From Branchipolynoe longqiensis (lineage: Eukaryota > Annelida > Polychaeta > Phyllodocida > Polynoidae), in the NCBI GenBank assembly GCA_030323885.1, contig CM059193.1, positions 93,674,852 to 93,738,851 on the forward strand: a DNA stretch of 64,000 bases. Direction: 5' to 3'. Below, piece by piece: positions 51,101-53,702 of this stretch. The position numbers and the translations under genes are program-made. How positions within the stretch are numbered: position 1 is the first letter of the stretch; each line of letters starts with the position of its first letter. The notes below the pieces were generated by a model. The model ran no database searches, was not told the origin of the DNA, and saw only the letters and a program-made list of their open reading frames with translations.

Positions 51101-52399
51101 TTACAAACATCACAAAACCCAGCTATATTTACGCTCTTTGCAAATATACAAAGCTGCAGATTTTGTCCAGTTTTCGCAAATCATGTCATGAATTACATTA
51201 GTATTCCTGTCCAGGGCTCTTCTGAACCCTTCTCTGGAAAAATAATATATTAGAAATAAACGCTACAGCCAACACCACAATCCAACAATGTCACACAGTG
51301 ATAAGCACACATGCTCAACATGGTTTACGTCCACAAAGCATCCTTGGCTTAAGTCTGCGGACAAATGCCTTAAATTGTGCAGATCTATCAGGTGTCGCTC
51401 GCCATGATGGTGGTGAGGTATAGCAAGCGACAGAGTGATTGAAGTAAGAGCGGTTGTTAGTGAGTCAGCTCAGGCTGCGTGTTGGCAAAACGCAGCCGTT
51501 CATTCCTGTTAATTGTCTAGCTGTTGGTCAGCCTGTATATTGCTGTAATGTTGTAATGTAAGCGTTAGTAACACAAAGCTCCACAGAGGGCACCACATGC
51601 GCCAGACATTATAAAGAACCATCCAAGGGGAGACCATTGCCTGAGACACCACTATGCCATCTGGGCGATCATTTCTGAGACACCACCTTCCAGCAAGGGG
51701 GGTTAGATTGAGGGCTGAGGGTAGATAACAGATTCACCCCATACTTACAGTTGTGGTGAATGACAACATATTCTAAATACTGGCGAAAACTGCTTTAGTA
51801 TGGAACAGGAAATGTAATTTGTGGTTCCAGAATCAAAGGGCTACTTATATCAGGACAGAATTGGTGAAATGTGAGAGAATGCAAAAAGACAAGATGGCGA
51901 CAATAGAATGCTGGTGATTTCACTTTTAAAGTCCATTAAACTACATGTTATATTATATTTTTCAAATCAAAAGTAGCGGGTAAATACAAAGATATATGTG
52001 AAGAACAAATTGTGCTTCTTAAATTAAGAATTTCTTTGCTCATTTCATTTACCCAACATAGAGATATTTTTCGCCAGTTTTTCTAATGGGTTGGTTTTCA
52101 CCCCTACTGCAAATACGGGGTGAATCATTAATCTAGGCTGAGGGTAGTTTGCTGGGGTTAGTTGGAGGGCGACAAGGTGCAATTAATGCAGACACTATGT
52201 AGGATAAAAGACAGACACATACAAGACAAGACACAGCAGTGAAGGACATGAAAGGAGATGGTTGAGAAGTAGAAAGAATGTGGCGAGATCATTGGGTGGG
52301 CGATAATTGGGGGGCGAGGTCGGTCTGCTACCGGCTTACGTTTTTTCTTAAGTCGGTCCAAAGTTTTTTCTCTTTCCAGCGTTCGTACTGTTCCGGCAT
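8949..52399 (-). CDS. PPFIBP1: Liprin-beta gene (PPFIBP1/2 family), overall span
   Basis: Fifteen exons read right to left from 47747 to 8949 join in a single frame of about 704 codons; a further exon at 52340-52399 is tentative. Order in the product: coiled-coil end, Ser/Pro-rich linker with the FGKGLLKL...SAPNL basic motif, [12 protein letters not shown] motif, [10 protein letters not shown] motif, SAM1, SAM2, SAM3, and a tail with DDFVCPMN and [12 protein letters not shown]. Liprin-betas are cytoplasmic scaffold proteins that bind liprin-alpha and act at cell adhesions and presynaptic active zones. Invertebrates usually have one copy. Missing: the first exons and the final short exon with the stop codon. 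Confidence 0.93.
9700..10375. repeat. 38-bp tandem array with an internal inversion
   Basis: Units of TACTCTTTAATAACTTATA-TAGCATATAACGCTGCCGG type repeat every ~38 bp. Between about 9895 and 10030 three to four units run in the opposite orientation (TATATGCTATATAAGTTAT), after which the original orientation resumes. The unit itself is partly palindromic (TTATATAGCATATAA). Confidence 0.85.
10376..12350. other. AT-rich intronic stretch
   Basis: It lies in the long intron between the exons at 8949-9140 and 18816-19004. It holds A-rich tracts, GAATTAATTAATT repeats near 11323 and 11425, a short AAGTGCCAATAA repeat near 11150-11190 and a TTGATTGA tract at 12119-12143. No exon or RNA gene was seen. 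Confidence 0.6.
12353..12650 (-). mobile_element. SINE-1, near full length
   Basis: Read on the minus strand the copy starts with a tRNA-like head (GGTTCGAACCC-like B-box around 12600-12635). It continues through a central domain (CATTAATAGGATAGGCAAG) and ends CCAGGACGTAAAACTCC. The central and 3' parts resemble the conserved-domain SINEs described in molluscs, by memory only. Other long copies: 20707, 23460, 26075, 29345, 32732, 53368 and 57943. Confidence 0.75.
13003..13358 (+). mobile_element. MITE-1 copy
   Basis: It begins CTAAAGCTGCATAGTCCGATG and ends CATCGGACTATGCAACTATAA. Length is about 355 bp, with the same internal order as the other copies (TTATCTAGATTTGATTTTAC, GGTGTCAGAGTTTTGGC). 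No coding capacity. Confidence 0.8.
13505..13705. mobile_element. Short TIR element with pogo/Tigger-like ends
   Basis: The left end TACAGTAAAACCTGTCTAAC and right end AGAGAGGTTGTACTGTA are inverted repeats flanked by TA. The CAGT...AACCT ends and TA target resemble pogo/Tigger MITEs. CAGTAGNACC-type relatives occur near 27820, 42080 and 46015. Confidence 0.6.
14434..15430. mobile_element. Inner foldback element with CTGTGTCT core
   Basis: The terminal repeats are CCCCTCTCACACTACGATG at left and, on the complementary strand at right, CCCTCTCACACTACGACG, followed by GTTTCTC on both arms. The ends match the CTGTCACAYTACG group except for CTCTCAC in place of CTGTCAC. It is nested in the centre of the larger palindrome, and its core is a simple-sequence inverted repeat. 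Confidence 0.8.
14495..15362. repeat. (CTGTGTCT)n joined to (AGACACAG)n
   Basis: About 570 bp of CTGTSTCT words on the + strand switch abruptly at 15068 to about 295 bp of the complementary AGACACAG words. The two halves can pair in a long imperfect hairpin. Long frames in all directions (Ser/Val/Cys/Leu one way, Arg/Asp/Thr the other) are artefacts of the simple sequence. Confidence 0.9.
15830..16215 (+). mobile_element. MITE-1, partial tandem pair
   Basis: A first copy starts TTAAAGCTGCATTCTCCGG near 15830 and breaks after about 90 bp. A second start, CATGCATAGTCCGATGAAAA near 15922, continues to about 16215. The right terminus is missing. Confidence 0.65.
16635..16920. mobile_element. MITE-2 (hAT-like ends CAGGGTCCGTA)
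   Basis: The termini are CAGGGTCCGTACAC and GTACGGACCCTG. The interior is full of TTCAAGGCTTTTCAAGGC words. The CAGGG terminus and the size (~285 bp) fit non-autonomous hAT elements. Other copies: 38660-39059, 43757-44045, 49719-49956 and 50704-51015. Confidence 0.75.
16921..17775. other. AT-rich intronic stretch
   Basis: No exon, RNA gene or defined repeat seen. A short doublet GATGTAACAATAACAC occurs at 17276-17313. Confidence 0.5.
17780..18336. mobile_element. Inverted-repeat element, about 555 bp
   Basis: CAGAAACTGTGTACCA with GTGGAAACC near 17790-17825 is mirrored by GGTACACAGTTTCTGAG with GTGGAAACC near 18291-18327. The interior is AT-rich with no frame. Family unknown. Confidence 0.55.
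18410..18760. repeat. Direct repeat pair of about 95 bp
   Basis: AAGATGACAAGGCTAC through GACTTACTCGTTATGGACAG (about 18424-18513) recurs at about 18665-18752. A MITE-1-like fragment (GGTATGCTTGCCAAAATTAA) lies between them near 18569. The second copy ends about 65 bp from the liprin-beta donor at 18815. Confidence 0.65.
18816..19004 (-). CDS. PPFIBP1: Liprin-beta exon: second half of SAM3
   Basis: The acceptor is GACTGCGCAG at 19005 and the donor is GTAGGC at 18815. The 189 bp (63 codons, phase 0/0) encode [18 protein letters not shown], then [14 protein letters not shown] and [12 protein letters not shown]. The motifs VLEPRF, TLLRRHL.THF and LIG...QHRKR are hallmarks of liprin-beta SAM3. 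The last ~25 intron bases and first ~8 exon bases recur as part of the minisatellite that fills the adjoining intron. Confidence 0.94.
19006..20190. repeat. GC-rich minisatellite of about 64 bp, about 18 units
   Basis: Each unit contains CCAGAACCTGCACAGTCAAC and GGCAGGCATTGTATTAACTC plus a GGGCGGGCGGGG stretch, with indels among units. The array begins at the splice acceptor of the exon ending at 19004. On the transcribed strand each unit reads ...TTGACTGTGCAGGTTCTGG, a copy of the authentic acceptor junction. Confidence 0.9.
20707..21032 (-). mobile_element. SINE-1, full-length type
   Basis: The tRNA-like head (around 20960-21030, with GAACCGAACTTCTGATCTCC and GATTCGGCCACCGAGCCC) is on the right and the CGTAAAACTCC 3' end on the left. 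The central domain contains the complement of CCTATCCTATTAATGCCGAG. It sits about 110 bp from the liprin-beta donor at 21140. Confidence 0.8.
21141..21272 (-). CDS. PPFIBP1: Liprin-beta exon: first half of SAM3
   Basis: The acceptor is TTTCAG at 21273 and the donor is GTAGGT at 21140. The 132 bp (44 codons, phase 0/0) encode [18 protein letters not shown], then [16 protein letters not shown] and [35 protein letters not shown] is the best-conserved signature of liprin-beta SAM3 and identifies the family with little doubt. Confidence 0.95.
21346..21765 (+). mobile_element. MITE-1 copy with an insertion
   Basis: It starts TTAAAGCTGCATAGTCCGATG and ends CATCGGACTATGCAACTAG. A foreign segment of about 95 bp (21535-21630, GATTGTAGGGCATCACGACT... 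ending in an A-run) interrupts the usual order. Confidence 0.7.
21940..22300. repeat. TTTAATACC/TTCAAGGCC-rich hAT-like remnant
   Basis: Repeated AATTTAATACC and TTTCAAGGCCTTGAAATTGAC words lead to ATCCACGGGAACCCTG near 22300. The CCCTG end and the interior vocabulary are like MITE-2. A left terminus was not identified. Confidence 0.4.
22330..22755. repeat. Tandem array of about 69 bp, six units
   Basis: CACTGGCTATACACACAATG and GCTTTCATCCCTGATATTTA repeat about six times, with one shortened unit near 22600. The array ends about 70 bp from the donor of the exon at 22827-22964. Confidence 0.85.
22827..22964 (-). CDS. PPFIBP1: Liprin-beta exon: end of SAM2 and SAM2-SAM3 linker
   Basis: The acceptor TTTGTAG precedes 22964 and the donor is GTGAGT at 22826. 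The 138 bp (46 codons, phase 0/0) encode [18 protein letters not shown], then [21 protein letters not shown] second AG three bases inside would drop the Glu. I chose the outer AG because family members have two acidic residues before LL. DLL.LKV...LHHLSIK.. IQVLR.N is the typical SAM2 end. Confidence 0.94.
23022..23413. repeat. TTCAAGGCC-rich hAT-like remnant with a CTT tract
   Basis: AAATTTAAGGCCTTTTCAGG near 23020 and 23345 and the end GGATTGTGCGAACCCTGG near 23395-23413 match another partial copy at 26620-27057. A (CTT)n run sits at about 23312-23345. Confidence 0.5.
23460..23755 (-). mobile_element. SINE-1, long copy with decayed head
   Basis: The 3' part (CCTGGCAACATCTAAGGTC complement) and central domain (CTATCCTATTAATGCCGAGC) are clear. 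The tRNA-like head at the right is degenerate. It ends about 25 bp from the donor side of the exon at 23783-23871. Confidence 0.7.
23783..23871 (-). CDS. PPFIBP1: Liprin-beta exon: SAM2 core
   Basis: The acceptor is GACGCAG at 23872 and the donor is GTAAGT at 23782. The 89 bp take two bases to complete an Arg codon split by the previous intron, then encode [18 protein letters not shown] and [11 protein letters not shown]. The phase (1 in, 0 out) fits both neighbours. [22 protein letters not shown] is diagnostic of liprin SAM2. Confidence 0.95.
23896..24223. mobile_element. MITE-3 (ends CAGGGATGAAAG-type)
   Basis: The left end CAGATGAAAGCGG and right end TCTTTCATCCCTC are inverted. The interior contains AAAAAAGCGGAAATC and CGCAGAAATCCG words. 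Cleaner copies at 35341-35714 and 60906-61601 show CAGGGATGAAA/CTTTCATCC ends, hAT-like. This copy ends 24 bp from the splice acceptor of the exon at 23783-23871. Confidence 0.65.
24413..25008. repeat. 36-bp direct repeat flanking an LTR-like block
   Basis: AACCCTAACAGAAAACCATG followed by TTACCATGGCAGCATT occurs identically at 24413-24448 and 24973-25008. A perfect hairpin CGTAATGC-GAA-GCATTACG lies just inside the left copy, near 24451-24470. A 36-bp duplication is too long for a normal transposon target site. Confidence 0.8.
24473..24973 (+). mobile_element. Candidate solo LTR, 501 bp
   Basis: The block starts TGATGCGAGGAAAGGAAG and ends CTTTTCGCGCATCA, so it has TG...CA termini within a short inverted repeat. 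A TATA-like CCTTATAAGG lies at about 24610 and an AATAAA polyadenylation signal in GTCTCAATAAACGCC near 24917, the order expected of U3-R-U5. It is GC-rich, unlike its surroundings. No internal retroelement coding region is adjacent, and a simple target duplication is not seen. Confidence 0.5.
25309..25685. repeat. 48-bp tandem array, about eight units
   Basis: Units contain TCTCTAGTCAGTCTCAAACA and AGGACACTATCAGAATGTGT. A single isolated unit sits about 1 kb away at 24227-24275, beyond the LTR-like block, so the array may have been split or seeded from there. Confidence 0.85.
25807..25918 (-). CDS. PPFIBP1: Liprin-beta exon: end of SAM1, start of SAM2
   Basis: The acceptor is CATTGCAG at 25919 and the donor is GTAAGT at 25806. 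The 112 bp (phase 0 in, 1 out) encode [18 protein letters not shown], then [19 protein letters not shown] and one base of an Arg codon. ELG..H..HRKK.QLALQA closes SAM1 and the following DHNWV starts SAM2. Confidence 0.95.
26075..26315 (-). mobile_element. SINE-1 with internal deletion
   Basis: The 3' tail (complement of TTTTACGTCCTAGCAATATC) jumps directly to CCGATAACCCACTCAGTCAC, skipping about 90 bp of the middle. The central domain and the tRNA-like head (to about 26310) follow. Confidence 0.7.
26620..27057. repeat. hAT-like remnant related to 23022-23413
   Basis: GCTATTCAGCAACCAAATTT and TTTTCAGGTAAGAAATTCAT at the left and TTCAAGATTGTACAACCCTG at the right match the copy beginning near 23010. 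It contains no frame of interest and lies just upstream of the donor of the exon at 27116-27266. Confidence 0.5.
27116..27266 (-). CDS. PPFIBP1: Liprin-beta exon: SAM1
   Basis: The acceptor is GTTGCAG (AG at 27267-27268) and the donor is GTGCGT at 27115, a non-optimal but valid donor. The 151 bp (phase 2 in, 0 out) complete an Asn codon and then encode [36 protein letters not shown] and [14 protein letters not shown]. The PFA.W...V..WL...GL..Y pattern and QLL.A...ELEKELG, completed by the next exon, define SAM1 of liprin-beta. Confidence 0.95.
27460..28355. other. Intronic stretch with pogo-like repeat fragments
   Basis: 27660-27900 holds repeated TACTGTAGTACC/GACAAGACACTTACTAG/TTGGTCTGGATG/GAGTTGTCCGTTGAAGACAG words. 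The same words occur at 42060-42550 and 46015-46340. The rest is AT-rich with A-runs. No exon seen. Confidence 0.5.
28360..28473 (-). CDS. PPFIBP1: Liprin-beta exon: linker before SAM1
   Basis: The acceptor is TTGAAAG (AG at 28474-28475) and the donor is GTAAGC at 28359. The 114 bp (phase 2 in, 2 out) complete the Lys of FFGK, then encode [34 protein letters not shown] and MKY. The string FFGKLRRS across this junction and AGPRLGWS.D before SAM1 are both conserved in vertebrate liprin-beta. The exon is easily missed because no long frame marks it. Confidence 0.92.
29212..29616 (-). mobile_element. SINE-1 copy plus adjoining second SINE head
   Basis: 29345-29616 is a nearly complete SINE-1 lacking the last ~60 bp of its 3' tail; its right end shows a good tRNA-like head (GTTTGAACCCCCGACC; AACTCATTCAGCCATCCCG). 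29212-29308 is a second head region with a different tRNA-like ending (GAACCGAACTCCTGCCC; GATTCGGACACCGCG). The two lie in tandem. Confidence 0.7.
30119..30269 (-). CDS. PPFIBP1: Liprin-beta exon: linker with GIKRFFGK motif
   Basis: The acceptor is GTTGCAG (AG at 30270-30271) and the donor is GTAAGT at 30118. The 151 bp (phase 1 in, 2 out) finish an Ala codon after SAPNL, then encode [33 protein letters not shown] and [15 protein letters not shown]. The basic GI(K/M)(R/K)(F/L)FGK motif is a conserved liprin-beta feature. Confidence 0.9.
30482..31378. mobile_element. Inverted-repeat element, about 0.9 kb
   Basis: The left arm TTCTTTATTTCAGACTACAC near 30500 is mirrored by GTAGTCTGAAATAAAGAATT near 31348. 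The arms stay similar for at least 60 bp (CTTGTACACATGTCC versus its complement; ATTGAGGATA versus TATCCTCAAT). The AATAAAGAATTCAATTGAAA end could also be a retroelement 3' tail, in which case two elements sit tail-out. No coding frame. Confidence 0.6.
31379..32730. other. Intronic stretch with SINE head fragment and GT microsatellite
   Basis: A (GT)n run lies near 32062-32085. 32305-32407 is a SINE-1 head fragment (GGTTTGACTTGGCAGGGTTC; CACTAGGTCATTGCAGCTGG). No exon seen. Confidence 0.5.
32732..33075 (-). mobile_element. SINE-1, full-length type
   Basis: The 3' end at left is the complement of GTTGAAGTTTTACTTCTTGG. The central CCTAATAATGCCGAGCGCC and a clear tRNA-like head at right (GGGTTCGAATCCAACGATC; CATTCGGCCACCCCGTCTGG) follow in the usual order. 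Confidence 0.8.
33240..33545 (-). mobile_element. SINE family S2 copy
   Basis: It contains GAGCACATTGATTTTCATA, GGCTATTGGACGTCAAACAT and GATGAACCAGTTGTGGATCA. It ends with a tRNA-like head at the right (CACAGGTGGACACTCTACCG, GCTGAGCTACGTCCCACTC). Confidence 0.75.
33967..34060 (+). mobile_element. MITE-1 left-end fragment
   Basis: TAACTGCATAGTCCGATGAA through AACTTAGATACTGGTGCATT matches the first ~95 bp of MITE-1, after which similarity stops. Confidence 0.65.
34505..34852 (+). mobile_element. MITE-1, complete copy with TTAA ends
   Basis: It starts TTAAAGCTGCATAGTCCAATG and ends CATCGAACTATGCAACTTTAA. At 348 bp it is the best size reference for the family. A short CAAGTATCCGGTAAATGCT repeat follows at 34868-34970. 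Confidence 0.85.
35341..35714. mobile_element. MITE-3, complete copy
   Basis: The termini are CAGGGATGAAAGTAGTCTCC and GGTCTTTCATCCCTG. The interior includes CGCGAAAACGCGGATAT and AAATCCGCGCAATC. hAT-like ends; no transposase. Confidence 0.8.
35965..36562. mobile_element. MITE-4 (ends TAGATAAAAGATTCACC)
   Basis: The left end GATAAAAGATTCACCTCTG and right end GTAGGGGTGAATCTTTTATC are inverted. A second inverted match (GATTCACCTCTGA...TCAGAGGTGAATT) forms a small hairpin within the left end. Long copy of about 600 bp, similar to 63162-63854. Confidence 0.8.
37500..37742. mobile_element. Paired short hairpin elements (GCTCTTTTCCAAAAC)
   Basis: GCTCTTTTCCAAAACGTGAT...ATGTTTTGGAAAAGAGC (about 37509-37600) is followed across an ATATAT stretch by an inverted second copy (37648-37737). 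The pair forms a larger palindrome. The interior contains TAAGCGCCAATCAAAAAAAT and its complement. Confidence 0.7.
38122..38438 (-). mobile_element. SINE family S2 copy
   Basis: It begins AGTTTGTTTTATTTAACGAT and passes through GGTATTGGACGTCAAAC, TTTGGAGGAAACCCGCTGCC and TGATGAACCAGTTGTGGACC to the tRNA-like head at about 38398-38438. Confidence 0.8.
38660..39059. mobile_element. MITE-2 interrupted by a chimeric SINE
   Basis: AATTCAAGGCTTTTCAAGAC at the left and CCCCTTACGGACCCTG at the right belong to MITE-2 (left terminus lost). Between about 38757 and 38990 sits a SINE made of the S3 3' part (TTGTTTAAGCAGGGGAAATT...CCACTGCT) joined to the SINE-1 central domain and head (CCTTGCCCTATCCTAATAAT...CGGCCATCCCACCTGG). 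Confidence 0.75.
39060..40010. other. Intronic stretch
   Basis: No exon, RNA gene or recognised repeat family seen. Local repetition of GGTAACCATGG/GGAAACCATGG occurs at about 39459-39500. Confidence 0.5.
40011..40368 (-). CDS. PPFIBP1: Liprin-beta exon: Ser/Pro-rich linker ending SAPNL
   Basis: The acceptor is CTTGCAG at 40369 and the donor is GTGACA at 40010. The 358 bp (phase 0 in, 1 out) encode [18 protein letters not shown], a Pro/Ser-rich stretch, an Ala-rich run ([13 protein letters not shown]) and [20 protein letters not shown]. The FG(K/R)G..K(I/L)(K/R)S....SAPNL motif matches vertebrate liprin-beta. The next exon supplies the two bases that complete the following Ala codon. Confidence 0.92.
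40855..41996. repeat. 39-bp tandem array, about 29 units
   Basis: Units of ATGACTTTCCAGGCCTGGAA plus TCCTGACTTATGAAACTAC repeat every 39 bp and are almost identical. A few single-base indels cluster at 41088-41580. It sits in the intron next to the 40011-40368 exon. The unit resembles the TTTCCAGGCC end of MITE-2 and the array stops in TTCGAACCCTG, so it probably grew inside an hAT-like element. Confidence 0.92.
42166..42465 (-). mobile_element. SINE family S3 with Ser/Leu-tRNA-like head
   Basis: On the minus strand the head reads GTGGCGGAGTGGTTAGAG (A-box) with a long variable-arm-like insert and GGTTCGATCCCCCATG (B-box). The body runs leftwards to TTCCCCTGCTTAAACAACTA. It lies within pogo-like repeat words present on both sides (42060-42160, 42470-42560). 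Confidence 0.75.
43097..43257 (-). CDS. PPFIBP1: Liprin-beta exon: linker
   Basis: The acceptor is CCCACAG (AG at 43258-43259) and the donor is GTGGGA at 43096. The 161 bp (phase 1 in, 0 out) encode [36 protein letters not shown] and [17 protein letters not shown]. The RSNSAEDL segment looks like a phosphorylatable or 14-3-3-type site; that role is inferred. Confidence 0.87.
43424..43650 (-). mobile_element. Chimeric SINE (S3 3' part with SINE-1 head)
   Basis: TTAGTTGATTAAGCAGGGAA through TTCCTCATTCCACTGCT is S3-like. It continues directly into CCTTGCCCTATCCTAGTAAT and a SINE-1 head (GGAGTTCGAATCCCACGACC; TTCGGCCATTGCGTCTGG). The junction is the same as in the copy at 38757-38990. Confidence 0.75.
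43757..44045. mobile_element. MITE-2 copy
   Basis: The ends are GAGGGTCCGTACACATTTG and CCCATACAGACTCTG, both slightly decayed. The interior matches the copy at 16635-16920. Confidence 0.75.
44355..44662 (-). mobile_element. SINE family S2 copy
   Basis: TTATTAGAGCACATTGATTT, GCTATTAGACGTCAAACATA and TTTGATGAACCAGCTAGGGA are shared with the other copies. The tRNA-like head is at 44620-44662. Confidence 0.75.
44990..45115 (-). repeat. SINE-1 head fragment
   Basis: ATAATGTCGAGCACCAGGCA to ACACATTCGGCCATTTCATC matches the central domain and head of SINE-1. It ends about 40 bp from the donor of the exon at 45159-45234. Confidence 0.65.
45159..45234 (-). CDS. PPFIBP1: Liprin-beta exon: linker
   Basis: The acceptor is GTTGCAG (AG at 45235-45236) and the donor is GTAGGA at 45158. 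The 76 bp (phase 0 in, 1 out) encode [18 protein letters not shown] then PSATSTP and one base of a Glu codon completed by the next exon. The call rests on splice sites and phase; sequence similarity in this linker is weak. Confidence 0.8.
45319..45762 (-). mobile_element. MITE-1 copy expanded by an internal 34-bp tandem repeat
   Basis: The ends are TTAAAGCTGCACAATGTGAA and GGGATTATGCAGCTTTAA. Inside, AACACATGTGCAATGAGTGC plus ATGAGTATCTAAGT repeats about four times (45547-45690), making this copy about 95 bp longer than the family norm. Confidence 0.75.
46015..46345. repeat. Pogo-like repeat fragments in tandem
   Basis: CTACAGTAGCACCTCTCTTC starts the block. CTGCTATGTTAGGACAACAT, TTGGTCTGGATCCAGAGTTG and TCCGTTGAAGACAG-type words recur two to three times. 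It ends about 30 bp from the donor of the exon at 46377-46480. Confidence 0.55.
46377..46480 (-). CDS. PPFIBP1: Liprin-beta exon: after the coiled coil
   Basis: The acceptor is CCGTGCAG (AG at 46481-46482) and the donor is GTAGGT at 46376. The 104 bp (phase 1 in, 0 out) complete an Ala codon, then encode [28 protein letters not shown] and RHENCL. It is acidic and Ser-rich. Similarity is modest, but both phases fit the neighbours. Confidence 0.82.
46740..47032. mobile_element. Foldback element remnant with TTGGTCGCAAG core
   Basis: The right end reads GCCGTAGTGTGACTGGGG, the complement of the shared terminal motif. CTAGCTTTTGGTCG and CTCCTTGTGACCAAAA words match the complete relative at 52532-52813. 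The left terminus is lost. The right end lies 30 bp from the donor of the exon at 47062-47146. Confidence 0.6.
47062..47146 (-). CDS. PPFIBP1: Liprin-beta exon: end of coiled coil
   Basis: The acceptor is ATTCCAG (AG at 47147-47148) and the donor is GTGAGT at 47061. The 85 bp (phase 0 in, 1 out) encode [18 protein letters not shown] then [10 protein letters not shown]. It matches the family segment that starts DRKIE and ends AQGKKG, which closes the amino-terminal coiled coil used for dimerisation. Confidence 0.9.
47686..47747 (-). CDS. PPFIBP1: Liprin-beta exon: coiled coil
   Basis: The acceptor is TGGACAG (AG at 47748-47749) and the donor is GTAAGA at 47685. The 62 bp (phase 1 in, 0 out) encode [18 protein letters not shown] followed by EK. 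It corresponds to the family's IEVQKMKKAVESLM..NEEK segment and joins in phase to the next exon. Confidence 0.88.
47865..48391. mobile_element. Foldback element with ACGCGCG-type core and nested SINE tail
   Basis: The ends are ATGGTGCTGTCACATTACAA at left and TAATGTGACAGCACCAT at right, followed inward by CGCTTCTCGCC and GGCGAGAAGC. The core is rich in ACGCGCG, GCGCACG and CGTTATGCG words. A truncated SINE-1 sits at about 48177-48235 between TGCGCCAAACT duplications at 48166-48176 and 48236-48246. Confidence 0.8.
48392..49020. other. Intronic stretch
   Basis: A short duplicated motif (GGTGAAGGTCATACAAGATTGAC and GGTGAAAGTCATACAAGATTGAC, each longer than shown elsewhere) lies at 48545-48610. 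No exon seen. Confidence 0.4.
49024..49093 (-). mobile_element. 5'-truncated SINE-1 insertion with target duplication
   Basis: A SINE-1 tail of about 50 bp (49033-49084) lies between GGTGTTAAG at 49024-49032 and 49085-49093. Confidence 0.8.
49719..49956. mobile_element. MITE-2 copy with internal deletions
   Basis: The termini are CAGGGTCCGTACACATGTG and CCCCATATGGACCCGG. It is about 50 bp shorter than the 16635 copy. Confidence 0.75.
50035..50109 (-). mobile_element. 5'-truncated SINE-1 insertion with 12-bp target duplication
   Basis: CCATTGATTGGT occurs at 50035-50046 and 50098-50109 around about 50 bp of SINE-1 3' tail. Confidence 0.85.
50704..51015. mobile_element. MITE-2 copy carrying a truncated SINE-1
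   Basis: The termini are CAGAGTCCGTACACACGTG and CCTTACGGACCCT. Inside, a SINE-1 tail (50906-50960) is flanked by perfect TGGGGCAAATGA copies at 50894-50905 and 50961-50972. The duplicated sequence is MITE-2's own, which dates the SINE insertion after the MITE. Confidence 0.85.
51722..52136. mobile_element. MITE-4, short form
   Basis: The ends are TAGATAACAGATTCACCCC and GGGGTGAATCATTAATCTA. The right half (TTACCCAACATAGAGATATTTTTCGCC) is like the long copies, while the left half matches 61609-61883. Confidence 0.75.
52340..52399 (-). CDS. PPFIBP1: Possible liprin-beta coiled-coil exon
   Basis: A strong acceptor (TTTCCTCTTTAATCAG) precedes 52399 and a GTAAGC donor follows 52340. The 60 bp read in phase 1 give [19 protein letters not shown], which joins in frame to the exon at 47747. 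Read in phase 0 they give [19 protein letters not shown], which would need another exon in between. Both readings are charged and coiled-coil-like, so I cannot decide the frame. It may not be an exon. Confidence 0.4.
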
Positions 52400-52531
52400 C
52401 TGATTAAAGAGGAAATAAATTAGTGAAAGGGAAAAAAGCTAAATGTGTGTGTGGGGGGGGGGGGGTATGGAAACACATATGTACAGCTGGGTTGTGGGTT
52501 TGAAGCCGACTAAACCAGAGGCCGATCACTA

Positions 52532-52813
52532 AAGCCCCAGTCATACGACCACTTTGCGACCAAAAGGCCGACGACTGGTTGCTGACCAGTCATTGATCAG
52601 TCGCAAGTGCTGAAAGTGGTCAGCAACCTTGTGACTATTTTGGTCGTGAAGAGGTTTTTGGTGCAGCACCTGCAACCTCCTTGTGACCAAAATGGTTGCT
52701 TGAAGGTCGGCGATCGGTCGCCGATCATTGTCTTTTACCGCTTTTTGTTGTTGCTTTTGGTCGCAAGGACGTTGCGGGCTTTTGGTCGCAAGCCGTAGTG
52801 TGACTGAGGCCTA
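52532..52813. mobile_element. Foldback element with TTGGTCGCAAG core
   Basis: Left end GCCCCAGTCATACGACC; right end, on the other strand, GGCCTCAGTCACACTACGGC. Both arms continue into GCGACCAAAAG, and the core alternates TTGGTCGCAAG-like words with complements (GACCAAAA, CGACTGGTTGCTGACCAGTC). At 282 bp it is a complete small member of the group. Confidence 0.75.
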
Positions 52814-53367
52814 ACATAAGCATCATTCAATTCTACCTCAAACGATGGCCCAGATCCACACCGGAAATTCACTAACTGATTGAAGCGCCTAAGAATTTAT
52901 ATATATATATATTATTGTTGCTAACTTCCCCTCTGCTATAAATAGTAATAATAGTATATTCAACTGCAAATCAGTTGCAGGGCTCTCAATGGGACATTCT
53001 CCCTAGGCCAGGGGTCGGTAACTTATGGGTCAGTTTTTAGAGAGTCACTTGTAAAAAATTGAGAGTTGTCTATTAGATTTTTCTCTCAATAAATTGTTTT
53101 AAAACTATCTTAACTATCTTGTACTTTTGTTTCCCTTTAAAATTTGAAGGTCTTTTGATTCATATTTGTTTTCCAGTTCATTGTAAAATAGCATTTTTTT
53201 ATGTGTTTCTTTTAAGTCAAATCTTTCTTTTTTTTCACTGCGGGTCGAAATCTTGGGTTTCATACATATTTCACATGAGCTGCAGCATTACTGAGAGCCC
53301 CAGATGAGTTGGTCATCGTGCAGTTAACCTAATTCATCACCAGTCAATATGGCCGCCACAACAGGTT

Positions 53368-53702
53368 GTTGGTTGGTTGTTGGAGTTTTACATCCTGGCA
53401 ACATCTAAGGTCATATCCAGATGGGTACTGACTTCTCACAGTGCACACTCATGACGACTTAATAGTGCTGCCCCATTCGGAAATCAGGTTGATGGCACCA
53501 TGACTCGATATCCCACTCAGTCACATTATCCTGACACTGAGCTAACCAGTCCTTGTCCTATCCTATTAATGCCAAGTGCCAGGCTAGGAACTGGCAAGCA
53601 TCAATTTTATAAGTCATTGGTTTGACTCAACCGGGAACCAAACTCCTGATCTCCCGCATGCGAGGCCTGCACTCTACCGATTCGGCAACCACGCCCGGTC
53701 CC
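53368..53702 (-). mobile_element. SINE-1, full-length type
   Basis: It carries all blocks from the CATCCTGGCAACATCTAAGG tail to the head (ACCAAACTCCTGATCTCCCG; GATTCGGCAACCACGCCCGG). A short direct repeat, GTTGGTCATCCTGCAATTAACC-like, flanks it on each side (about 53311 and 53710), within duplicated unique sequence. Confidence 0.8.
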
